Source of the DNA: Hyphochytrium catenoides
Taxonomy: Eukaryota > Sar > Hyphochytriomycetes > Hyphochytriales > Hyphochytriaceae
NCBI GenBank assembly: GCA_900088475.1
Contig: FLMG01003284.1
Coordinates: 9,979 to 22,084 of the forward strand
Direction of reading: 5' to 3'
Length of the DNA stretch: 12,106 bases
Shown: positions 1-6,125 of the stretch, one piece after another
Numbering within the stretch: position 1 is the stretch's first letter
Layout: every line of letters begins with the position of its first letter
Notes under the pieces: generated by a model
Databases searched by the model: none
What the model saw: only the letters and a program-made list of their open reading frames with translations
Told to the model about the DNA's origin: nothing
Translations under genes and position numbers: made by a program

Positions 1-147
1 CTCTCTCTCCCTCTCTCTCATTTCTCTCTCTCTGTCTCTCTCTTTTCTCTCGCTAGCTCTCTCTCTCTCTATTCTTCTCTTCCTCTCTCTCTCTCTTTCT
101 TTCTCTCTCTTGTTCTCTCTCCTCTGTCTCTCTGTCTCTCTCTCTCA
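1..147. repeat. CT-rich simple repeat
   Basis: Interrupted (CT)n tract running from the window edge into unique sequence near 148. It is read as glutamate/arginine runs on the minus strand, so the open frame there reflects composition rather than a gene. On the minus strand it lies just downstream of a possible AATAAA signal (complement of 176-181). Confidence 0.9.
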
Positions 148-338
148 CCCTCACACATACTTTGGATTGAAACCCTTTATTGTGGCCAAGAGAAATATGG
201 GGATACAAAACGCTACAAGTAGACATACTATTATTAGAGGGAAGGCCCCAAACCCTGAGGCATTTTCTATATGAATCTAGGCGACCCAAGCGATTCGTCC
301 AAACTTTTCTTCTTGATGAGAAGGAATGGCTGCTGTTG

Positions 339-441
339 ATTGGCCAAATAATGGGATAATAAGCTATCACCCTTCCCCCTGCACGTCTCCTATTGGACAG
401 ACGGAATGACAAATAACAGAAACTGTGTCTGTTGGCCCAAT
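339..441. promoter_or_regulatory. Cluster of three CCAAT boxes
   Basis: ATTGG occurs at 339-343 and 392-396 and CCAAT at 437-441, within about 100 bases of non-repetitive sequence. CCAAT is the core bound by the conserved NF-Y/HAP complex. The plus-orientation box lies about 20 bases before an ATG at 461. Whether this is an active promoter is inference. Confidence 0.35.
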
Positions 442-460
442 CAAATGACGGAAACCGTTA

Positions 461-957
461 ATGTTAGACCTCCTAAAAGGAGTTAGGAAATCGGTGCGAC
501 TGACCTCTTATAACATATGGAAATCTTGTGTGGAAAATTCTCTGCAAACTTTAGCCTTGGAAACAGTTAGGCGAAGGGTTGTGCCTAAACCTAAACTGAA
601 CCGGATTAGACAGTGTATTATGGACACACATTTGGAGAGGTAAACCACAGTAAGGCCTACAATCTTTATAGACTAGCTTTCGTGGTGTGTCGGGACCGAT
701 GCTGAGGACACATTCGTGGCCCAAAATAATTGTGGTAAATGTGGATACGTTTTTGCAGGAACTGGACCTTGAGTAAGGACGGAGGGTCCTGGTTCCTGAT
801 GAAACTTATCAGCCAACGGTTCCTACTCGTGGAGGTCATCCTTACCAGACTTTTGGGGAATGTTTCCGAAACAATTCCCAAACCGTATTTTCCATCTCAA
901 CAAACGGTTATTCATAGAGTGCAATCACATCATGGTCCCAGATACACAGTTCTGTAA
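461..957 (+). CDS. Possible two-exon gene, unknown 125-aa product
   Basis: I do not recognise the product. Exon 1 is 461-639 (ATG at 461) and ends at a GTAAAC donor. Exon 2 is 759-957, after an acceptor with a T-run followed by GCAG. The 119-base intron joins the two frames in matching phase (AG + G = Arg) and removes an in-frame stop directly after the donor. The predicted product is basic in its first half, with an Arg-Arg-Arg stretch near residue 40. The start context is weak (T at -3). A competing model exists on the minus strand: ATG at 895-893, donor GTAAGG at 845, acceptor CAG ending at 762, stop at 553-551, also phase-compatible and followed by AATAAA at 181-176. At most one is likely to be right. 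No transposase or other family signature was recognised. Confidence 0.25.
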
Positions 958-1402
958 GCTGAGAAGGCAGTTCGACTTTTTGTCGCCCAAAAGTCTCCTT
1001 GTCTTTTCTGGTTTTCTCTTCTCCCTCGCTTTCCTCATCGCCAACAGGTCGACGTGCCCTCATCAAACCAGAATAACCAGAATGGTAAAAGATGTGAACC
1101 GACACTTGCGTCCCTTCCCACCAGCCGTTCTTTTGACTGTTGAATGGAGGCAGAAGGGAGATGTGCAAATCTGGTGGAAGAGGGCAGCCAGGCGGCACGC
1201 AGCAGCTGCACTGATGCCCACTGTAGTTAGCTGTCCAATTATCGCCTGCATATTGCCTGTCTTTGTGCTACGTTTACGCAGAAACCAGTCTCGTATGACG
1301 CAATTCCGTCCTGAGATTGTCGCAAAGAGTCTCTTCTGGCAGGTTTGGGCTTTGCCATGTCGAAGACTTTCGCTGTTCCACCAGCTGGAGTATGCCCTGT
1401 AA
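860..1402 (+). CDS. 180-codon open frame, unknown
   Basis: Uninterrupted frame from an ATG at 860 to a TAA ending at 1402, in complex rather than repeat sequence. The translation is basic and has two hydrophobic stretches, near residues 44-62 and 118-137, with arginine/lysine-rich segments between and after them. I recognise no family. It overlaps the end of the 461-957 model in another frame, so both cannot be right. The minus strand of the same interval is also unusually open, with frames of 96, 62 and 63 codons. An unannotated exon on either strand is as possible as this ORF. No codon-use test was run. Confidence 0.2.
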   Translation: MFPKQFPNRIFHLNKRLFIECNHIMVPDTQFCKLRRQFDFLSPKSLLVFSGFLFSLAFLIANRSTCPHQTRITRMVKDVNRHLRPFPPAVLLTVEWRQKGDVQIWWKRAARRHAAAALMPTVVSCPIIACILPVFVLRLRRNQSRMTQFRPEIVAKSLFWQVWALPCRRLSLFHQLEYAL

Positions 1403-1430
1403 TGTTCGCTAGTTGTCTGGGGAACAACAA

Positions 1431-2160
1431 TGATTGCGGAAGATCGCCAGCGTTGGGATCCGGATGTAGCTAGGGATTCCCATTCTTCGGTGCAAAATGC
1501 ACAGAAGGACGGACTCTCGAGGATAAAAAGATTCCCAATGCTGTAAAACCGCTAACAATAACTCTGTATATGATGAGACAACACAACACTATGATTCTCC
1601 CCATTTGCTGTCATCAGTAGTGAAGTAATAAGCACGATGAACCTGACACTTCTTGTCCGGACTTCTCTGTTGAGAACAAGGAGTTCTCTATGGTTGGTTC
1701 TATATTTTGCAGGTGCTATCTAACCCTCCTTCCTGTCTCTTATCTGGTGGCTGACAACTCCATAATAAGAGGCTGACAGTCGACCCTCTTGACACGCAGA
1801 TTCTTAGGCCAGGGCTTCCGAGTTCAAGTCTAGTATTCCTGAATAAAGGCTTTGTGTATTTGATTTATTCGCTATAGACGTATTCTCGTAAAGGAATTTG
1901 ACTGCTATTGGACCTTGCATCACAAAGCATCGCTCTTGCTTTCACTTCAGGACTGGTTCTAAAGCGTTGATAGAGGGCGACACATCCATGAAGGAGATAC
2001 ACGAACAAGTCGCAGGTCCCGGAAGACAGAATATCCATGAGATGTTTCTTTAATAGTCAATAGCAATACCTTTTAGCTATACAGAGACAGTATCTAGATA
2101 CAGAGATTCCTGGTAGCGTTGCGAGAAAGTGTGGAAGTGGCAAAGGAGATTCGGCTGGTC
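1431..2160. other. Non-coding stretch, no gene seen
   Basis: No open frame of useful length and no long dinucleotide tract, which makes it one of the largest repeat-poor intervals in the window. Contents noted: the tRNA-like relic, an inverted repeat GAGAAC(5)GTTCTC at 1672-1688, a CCAAT box in reverse (1907-1911), and a 12-base palindrome GTATCTAGATAC at 2090-2101. Confidence 0.6.
1763..1835 (+). other. Degraded tRNA-like sequence (B-box relic)
   Basis: GAGTTCAAGTC at 1820-1830 fits the RNA polymerase III B-box (GGTTCRANNCC). Upstream, TTGACAC at 1789-1795 resembles an anticodon loop carrying GAC (valine), and the flanks loosely follow eukaryotic tRNA-Val spacing. The acceptor and anticodon stems do not pair, so this is not a functional tRNA. 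It could be a tRNA pseudogene, the head of a SINE, or chance. AATAAA follows at 1842-1847. Confidence 0.2.
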
Positions 2161-2195
2161 CTATTAGAGCTCTGCCCCATCCCTTTCTCCTTCTG

Positions 2196-2244
2196 ATTGG
2201 CTCTCCCTTTGTCGAAGTTGAACTAGCAACACCGGGGGGCCAAT
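2196..2244. promoter_or_regulatory. Inverted CCAAT pair followed by GA leader
   Basis: CTGATTGG (core 2196-2200) and GCCAATCA (core 2240-2244) face each other, about 40 bases apart. A GA-rich stretch follows at 2295-2350 and then a C-run. The arrangement resembles the 5356/5393 pair, which is also followed by GA-rich sequence. No well-supported coding start was found downstream. Confidence 0.3.
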
Positions 2245-2585
2245 CACGGTCAATCGTCGAGGAGAGTCATCAACTCGAAGGTGCAGTGCCAACAGAGAGA
2301 GAGAGACATACAGAGAGAGGGAAGCTAAGAGAAAGAGAGAGATAGGGAGATTCTCCCCCCCCATCGCCACCGGATATTCCTAATGCTAAGGACCCTACGG
2401 AAAAACCGATGGCCGCCAGGTAATTGAGTCACGAGGTTCTTCACCAGATTCTTTTCCATACATTTCCCTATACAATTTTGGCATCCTGTATGCACATCTG
2501 TACGTATATCTTAGGGGCCACCCCTTACCTACCATGGCGGGTCTTCCCCCATACCATTCCTCTAAATAGCGCTTAGCTTTAAGGC

Positions 2586-2621
2586 TTGTTCTAGAACAAA
2601 CACCCCCCTATACCATAGGGG
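2586..2621. promoter_or_regulatory. Two adjacent palindromes, one HSE-like
   Basis: TTGTTCTAGAACAA at 2586-2599 is a perfect 14-base palindrome containing TTCnnGAA, the core spacing of heat-shock elements. Only one inverted pair is present, whereas functional elements usually have three units. Six bases later, CCCCTAT(3)ATAGGGG (2605-2621) is a second perfect inverted repeat. Function is unknown. Confidence 0.25.
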
Positions 2622-2685
2622 TCGGAGACACTCCCTTCTTCAGAGATTCTTTGAATTACTAGTAAGTGGTCGTTAAATGGGGCAG

Positions 2686-2688
<3 letters not shown>

Positions 2689-2719
<31 letters not shown>
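2689..2719. repeat. (AG)n microsatellite
   Basis: About 15 uninterrupted AG units on the plus strand, which would be a pyrimidine tract for a minus-strand transcript. On that strand it precedes an acceptor-like CTTACTAG ending at 2661. Confidence 0.9.
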
Positions 2720-2721
<2 letters not shown>

Positions 2722-3062
2722 TGATCATGCAGAGGAAGAGAGAACCTCCCTCCTATTGTTGAAGGCACACACTTAAGGTCGGTTAAGGTCACAAACACTC
2801 AGGTCAGAGAGACAGAGTGGCAGGAAATACGAGGAGACGTGACAGAGTGGAATTACACTTACAAGTACTGTTATTCGGCTGTAAGAGATACCGTTTTGGT
2901 TGATAGAGCGCAAAGAGAGAGGAAGAACATCAAAGAGAAAGTTGAGCGGATCTGGCCCTTCTCACTCCTTCCGCCTCCTTCTCCTCTCCACCTCAAGTGG
3001 GGAGAGCAGAGAAGAAGTGATGACAAAGGAGTGGAGAGTGTTCTCGATGGTTGGTTTGCAGG

Positions 3063-3114
3063 TGCCTCTCTCTCTCTCTCCCTCTTTTTCTCTCTCTCCC
3101 TTTTTTTCCTCTTC
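3063..3114. repeat. CT-rich tract
   Basis: (CT)n interrupted by T-runs, read as Ser/Leu/Phe on the plus strand. It lies inside overlapping spurious open frames on both strands. Confidence 0.85.
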
Positions 3115-3156
3115 TCCGCACTCCTTGTTGGGAGGTTGGGGGTTCTCCGATGAGGA

Positions 3157-3427
3157 TCACCTGCAACTGTTCACCGCACTTTCCCACCACCATAGGCCAA
3201 GCGGAGTTGAGGCAGAGGCAGAGAGAGAGAGAGAGAGAGAGAGACCGTTGGTCACAAGAGAGGGAGAGGACTGACTGATGAGGGTTAGACCAACCCTCAG
3301 GCGGCTTTGTACCACTTCACCCCCTAGTGTCCAGGAGTTCCCCCCTTTCTTCTGACCTCTTTCTCACTTACCCTTCTCTGCTCCTCGCCTCCTGCTCGTT
3401 GTAGAAGTAGTAGGGACTAGATACTGA

Positions 3428-3488
<61 letters not shown>

Positions 3489-3549
3489 CCTCTCTGTCAT
3501 GAAAAGATAGGCCAGTGTACCCATCACCTTTCACTTGGCCATTCTGCAT
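3157..3549 (-). CDS. Possible small three-exon gene, unknown 63-aa product
   Basis: Minus-strand model. Exon 1 is 3549-3528 (ATG at 3549, donor GTGATG). Exon 2 is 3423-3372, preceded by a (CT)n tract ending in TTCAG and followed by a perfect GTAAGT donor. Exon 3 is 3274-3157, preceded by a CTAAC branch-like motif and CATCAG. Phases match at both joins (G|TA and GG|T). The 52-base middle exon encodes an aromatic and charged stretch containing YYFYNEQEA. Exon 3 runs into a (CT)n tract read as Ser-Leu and stops at TGA 3159-3157. That stop overlaps another GT (CAG|GTGATC), so the gene may instead continue into a 16-base exon-like segment at 2878-2863, which is flanked by CTTACAG and GTAAGT. The product is unrecognised. 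The splice signals support the model; exon shortness and the tRNA-like leader weaken it. Confidence 0.25.
3218..3244. repeat. (GA)12 microsatellite
   Basis: Twelve or more uninterrupted GA units on plus. In the minus-strand gene model it would be translated as a Ser-Leu run. Confidence 0.9.
3427..3488. repeat. (GA)n microsatellite, probable minus-strand polypyrimidine tract
   Basis: About 60 bases of nearly pure GA with two AAA interruptions. On the minus strand it is a long pyrimidine tract ending in TTCAG, directly before the exon-like segment 3423-3372. This is the textbook position for an intron's polypyrimidine tract. Confidence 0.85.
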
Positions 3550-3593
3550 TCCCCAGGCTAGAGCACAAAGCTATCCACTGCACTATCTCCCGC
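3520..3593 (-). other. tRNA-like A-box sequence
   Basis: The minus strand from 3593 begins with a GCGGGAG acceptor-like heptamer followed by TAGTGCAGTGG (complement of 3575-3585), a close match to the RNA polymerase III A-box and tRNA D-arm. A GCCTGGGGAATGCAGA-like anticodon region follows. No acceptable B-box or closing acceptor strand is present, so it is at best half a tRNA, as in a truncated tRNA-derived SINE. It overlaps the first exon of the proposed minus-strand gene, and the two readings compete. Confidence 0.25.
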
Positions 3594-3701
3594 ATATTTT
3601 CTGATCCTCTATTTGTATCACTTTCTCTCTCTCTTTCTCTCCTTTCGTTGCCCAAGCCAGCCAACCACAAGTGATACCAATCCAAAGGAGAAAAGAAAGA
3701 A

Positions 3702-4391
3702 ATGCCACTGTTTGTCTCTCCTACGATGGCAGTGCTTCAAGATATTGACGAATCCCAGCTTCTCCAGCAAGATCTCTTCCGCTTTGGCGCCCCTTCCAGC
3801 GGCTGCTGGCAGAGACTTTACATGGAGGCATATAGACAGCAACAGCTGCAGGACGCAATGGTGACGAGAGACGCAGATGTCGAAGGAGAAGCTAGGAAAA
3901 CAGCGAGAGATGAGGAGGAAGAATGGTACAGCTTTGACGTCCAAGAGACATCTCAACTTCTCCAGAAACAGATCATCGCAGAGCACCTTCAACAGCAGGA
4001 AGATGATGGCTATGGCTGGTATTGCAGCGAGGAAGAGGAAGATGGAGAGAACGATAGTATGAGCTCCGAGATCTCTTCAGCAGAGCCTCAAGGTTATAAG
4101 CGGAGGGCACTCGGTCTCTATGTAGAGACAACTCCTCTCTCTCTACACCGCCAGTCCAGTCTTAATAGCAGCAGCAAGAGCCTCTGTCCCGCAAAGTCGG
4201 AACCAGTGGACATTCCTTATTCCCCGCGGGACTACTATTCTCCCTCTTCTCGATCTTCTGTCTCACGCGAGAGCTTCAAGGGATTAACCACTGGAAACAG
4301 TGACCTCTCTCTTGAACTGAGAGAAGCGGAGAGACTCTCTGAAACATGCTTCGCAGAAGGAGAGGCGATGTTCGATATGGACGACCTTTGA
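3702..4391 (+). CDS. Acidic, Ser-rich regulator-like protein, intronless, 229 aa
   Basis: A single uninterrupted ORF with mixed composition, unlike the Ser-Leu frames around it. I recognise no family. The N-terminal third (about 11-55) is Gln/Leu-rich with likely short helices. Acidic runs lie at 70-74 (DEEEE) and 110-116. A basic patch is at 133-135 (KRR). A Ser-rich tail (about 145-200) carries RQSS at 150-153, AKSEP at 164-168, and two SP sites at 174-175 and 180-181, as expected of kinase and sumoylation targets. It ends in MFDMDDL, an acidic-hydrophobic motif like those in transcriptional activation domains. There is no signal peptide or membrane helix, so it is probably nuclear or cytosolic. 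The ATG at 3702 has G at -3. The ATG at 3726 (residue 9) has the better context (A at -3, G at +4) and may be the real start. The leader just before 3702 is purine-rich. A transcription co-regulator role is inference from composition only. Confidence 0.6.
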   Translation: MPLFVSPTMAVLQDIDESQLLQQDLFRFGAPSSGCWQRLYMEAYRQQQLQDAMVTRDADVEGEARKTARDEEEEWYSFDVQETSQLLQKQIIAEHLQQQEDDGYGWYCSEEEEDGENDSMSSEISSAEPQGYKRRALGLYVETTPLSLHRQSSLNSSSKSLCPAKSEPVDIPYSPRDYYSPSSRSSVSRESFKGLTTGNSDLSLELREAERLSETCFAEGEAMFDMDDL

Positions 4392-4409
4392 GCAGGGTCT
4401 CTCTCTGTC

Positions 4410-4428
4410 CTATAAATAGTCTATTTAT
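4410..4428. promoter_or_regulatory. TATA/MEF2-like palindrome just after the stop codon
   Basis: CTATAAATAG (4410-4419) followed by CTATTTAT forms a 17-base odd palindrome (4412-4428, 8-base arms around one T), 19 bases after the TGA of the 229-aa ORF. In RNA it would be a short AU hairpin carrying AUUUA. In DNA it matches both a TATA box and the MEF2 consensus. It sits about 57 bases before the ATG of a weak 60-codon ORF (4468-4650) that I do not call as a gene. Confidence 0.35.
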
Positions 4429-4632
4429 TCTGATCTTTCACTCTGGAGTGGCTGATCAACGGTTAGGATGACACCACTAGTTCCAAGTTATTTGGAAAGA
4501 GACGGAAGGAGATTGTTGGGAGAGGGTGTCTCTCTCTCATCGTCTCTCTCTCTCTCACTTTTGTTGACCTACTTTCTTGTCATCTTCCCATCCTGCCTGG
4601 AGGGAGAGACAAGCTTTGTTAGCTTATTTATT
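4421..4632 (+). promoter_or_regulatory. AU-rich elements in 3' flank
   Basis: TATTTATT occurs at 4422-4429 and the nonamer TTATTTATT at 4624-4632. The latter is the classical core of AU-rich elements that destabilise short-lived mRNAs in animals. They matter only if the 229-aa transcript extends this far. The first AATAAA downstream is at 5191-5196, and no nearer hexamer was found. Confidence 0.35.
4519..4559. repeat. CT-rich tract
   Basis: Short interrupted (CT)n tract in the 3' flank of the 229-aa ORF. Confidence 0.8.
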
Positions 4633-4786
4633 TGCTGCTATCATAAATGACTACCCAGTCAACGCGTACTAAACTGTAATAGCCAGACGCACTGTTATTT
4701 ACTATCACATACTGAGTGCCTCCATTCATCGCCCTAGTCTCTAGAACTTCGTTCATTCATTTCCCTTCACTATCAGCTTGCACTAG

Positions 4787-5036
4787 TCCTCGTCTCTCCC
4801 ATGTTTGGCTGAAGTACCTGCGACTCGATCTTATAACTGTGCATTGGGCCTCTGCCTTCATTCATAGTTCAGCACGCTATGGAGGCCAATAGAGTCGCAG
4901 GTACTCATGTACAGGTCCTCTTCTCTCCCATGTTGGTCTCTAAAGTACCTGAGACTCTATAAGCGTGCATTGGGCCTCTGCCTTCATTCATAGCCCAGCG
5001 CGCTTTAGAGGCCCATAGACTTGCAGGTACTCGTAC
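4787..5036. repeat. Tandem pair of about 125-base hairpin-forming repeats
   Basis: Two diverged copies, 4787-4915 and 4916-5036, each begin TCCTC-TCTCTCCCATGT and share a long central block (GCATTGGGCCTCTGCC and onward). Each copy is closed by an inverted repeat. In copy 1, AGTACCTGCGACTC (4813-4826) pairs perfectly with 4892-4905. In copy 2, AGTACCTG (4944-4951) pairs with 5024-5031, extended by CTCTAT/ATAGA(C) pairs. An inner stem (GGGCCTC with GAGGCC) is possible in both. Alternatives are a structured non-coding RNA, tandem miRNA-like precursors, or foldback (MITE-like) elements. Confidence 0.65.
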
Positions 5037-5093
5037 TCATGGCGCAACGCACAGCCCACATTCCGCCTAATAATAACTGTGGGCACGCATGAG
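5036..5093. other. Third hairpin directly after the tandem pair
   Basis: An outer stem CTCATG/CATGAG (5036-5041 with 5088-5093) and an inner stem GCCCACA/TGTGGGC (5054-5060 with 5078-5084) enclose a 17-base AT-rich loop. The sequence is unrelated to the two preceding repeats, so it is a separate structure. Function is unknown. Confidence 0.45.
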
Positions 5094-5197
5094 AATCAAA
5101 CAGTAATGTAGGACTGAGAATCATTTAGAAGAATCAAACCTTGATAACCTAATTAAGAGCCACGTTTCAGTCCCACCCCTCACTTCATCGAATAAAT

Positions 5198-5217
5198 TTC
5201 GGAAGCCTTCGGAAGCC
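5198..5217. repeat. 10-base tandem duplication
   Basis: TTCGGAAGCC occurs twice head to tail, immediately after AATAAA (5191-5196). Each unit contains TTCnGAA-like symmetry. Confidence 0.6.
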
Positions 5218-5355
5218 TGTTTCGTTGTTGAGACTGGGAAAAAGAGGGCGGGAGTCTGAAAGATTCATTCATGAAGCGAAGAATATTTTCTTCCCTGTGG
5301 AGTCAAAGATATATTGCGGCCCACTTCAAGGAGTTGAAGATACTCGCAGCCTTGA

Positions 5356-5397
5356 CCAATCAGAACGCAGCAGGGTGGTATGGGGCCCTCTGATTGG
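5356..5397. promoter_or_regulatory. Inverted CCAAT pair, candidate promoter
   Basis: CCAATCAGA (5356-5364) and its exact reverse complement TCTGATTGG (5389-5397) face each other across 24 bases. A GA-rich leader follows at 5451-5490. This is the cleanest of the paired CCAAT sites here, with nine matching bases per arm, and would suit a symmetric or bidirectional NF-Y-dependent promoter. Confidence 0.45.
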
Positions 5398-5631
5398 CTA
5401 ACTAATCTACCGTCATCAACTTCACCTTTTTGTGGTCATTGAAGGACGAAGTGAGAGAAGGAGAGAGAGAGAAGAAGAGGGAAAGAGAGGAACGAGTGCG
5501 TGATATCTAATAGGATAAGAACTAGATGGTCCTAGCCAGAGTGGAATACGGAAGACAGAGCCGCTTCAACTTCAACCTTCTAGGGTCCACTTCGCTTGCT
5601 ATGGGCGACCCTCTCCTGTTTATCGTCCTTC

Positions 5632-5770
5632 TATCTCTCTCTCTTTCCTGTCTCTCTTTATCTCTCTCTCTCTCTCTCCCTCACTTTCCTCACTTTCTCT
5701 CTCTTTCTCTCTCTCTCCCTTTCTCTCTCTCTCTGTTAATCTCTCTGTTTTCTCTGGCTCTCTCTCTGCC
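5632..5770. repeat. Long interrupted (CT)n tract
   Basis: About 140 bases of CT-rich sequence, ending near TGCCTGGTTTAG, an acceptor-like site. It would suit an intron of a plus-strand gene. Confidence 0.9.
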
Positions 5771-5978
5771 TGGTTTAGTTCTTTGCCTGGCCACACTGCT
5801 TGCTTGCGATCTCCCTGCCCTTTGCAAGTTGAAGCGCCGCCGCTCCACTGCACACTATCGACAGAAATCGAACAACGCAGAGAAAACTGCTCTTTTTGCT
5901 TCCCCATCAGCACTTCTTCTCTTGGTACTTCTCCTCCTCCGGTCATCATCCCTAACGAACAGCGCTAATTGATGCACT

Positions 5979-6037
5979 AAAAGAGAGGAGAAAGAAGAAG
6001 AGAGAGAAGAAGAGAGAGAGAGAGAGAAAGAGAGGGA
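5979..6037. repeat. (GA)n tract before an ATG
   Basis: Purine tract ending seven bases before the ATG at 6045, whose context (AAG before ATG) is good. It is one example of the GA-leader pattern seen elsewhere in the window. Confidence 0.85.
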
Positions 6038-6095
6038 GTTCAAGATGCACTATAATCAACAGCTTGCTTCTCCCCTTGCGATGATGTTTCGAAGC

Positions 6096-6125
6096 GATCT
6101 CCTCCAACTAGATCTCCTCCAACTA
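6096..6125. repeat. 15-base tandem duplication
   Basis: GATCTCCTCCAACTA is repeated exactly twice. Because the unit is a multiple of three, it duplicates five residues in any coding frame: DLLQL-like on plus, GGD-containing on minus. Confidence 0.7.

Noticed and set aside
53-412. 119-codon minus-strand open frame
   Set aside because: It has no ATG (it opens at TTG) and its last third is an Arg-Glu repeat run. A possible AATAAA at 181-176 suggests 3' untranslated sequence instead.
461-957. Degenerate Tc1/mariner-type transposase
   Set aside because: A short arginine-rich stretch prompted the idea, but no catalytic motif, helix-turn-helix or terminal inverted repeats could be identified.
2409-2419. 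ATGGCCGCCAG followed by GTAATT, looking like a tiny first coding exon
   Set aside because: A partner acceptor at 2514 yields a peptide of only about 20 residues before a stop. No longer phase-compatible exon was found, and the start context is poor.
4468-4650. 60-codon ORF after the TATA-like palindrome
   Set aside because: Contains a Ser-Leu repeat run and lies in the likely 3' untranslated region of the 229-aa gene. It overlaps the AU-rich nonamer and shows no family signal.
4787-5036. Possible CRISPR-like array
   Set aside because: Only two diverged units of about 125 bases with no regular short repeat/spacer layout, in a eukaryotic context.
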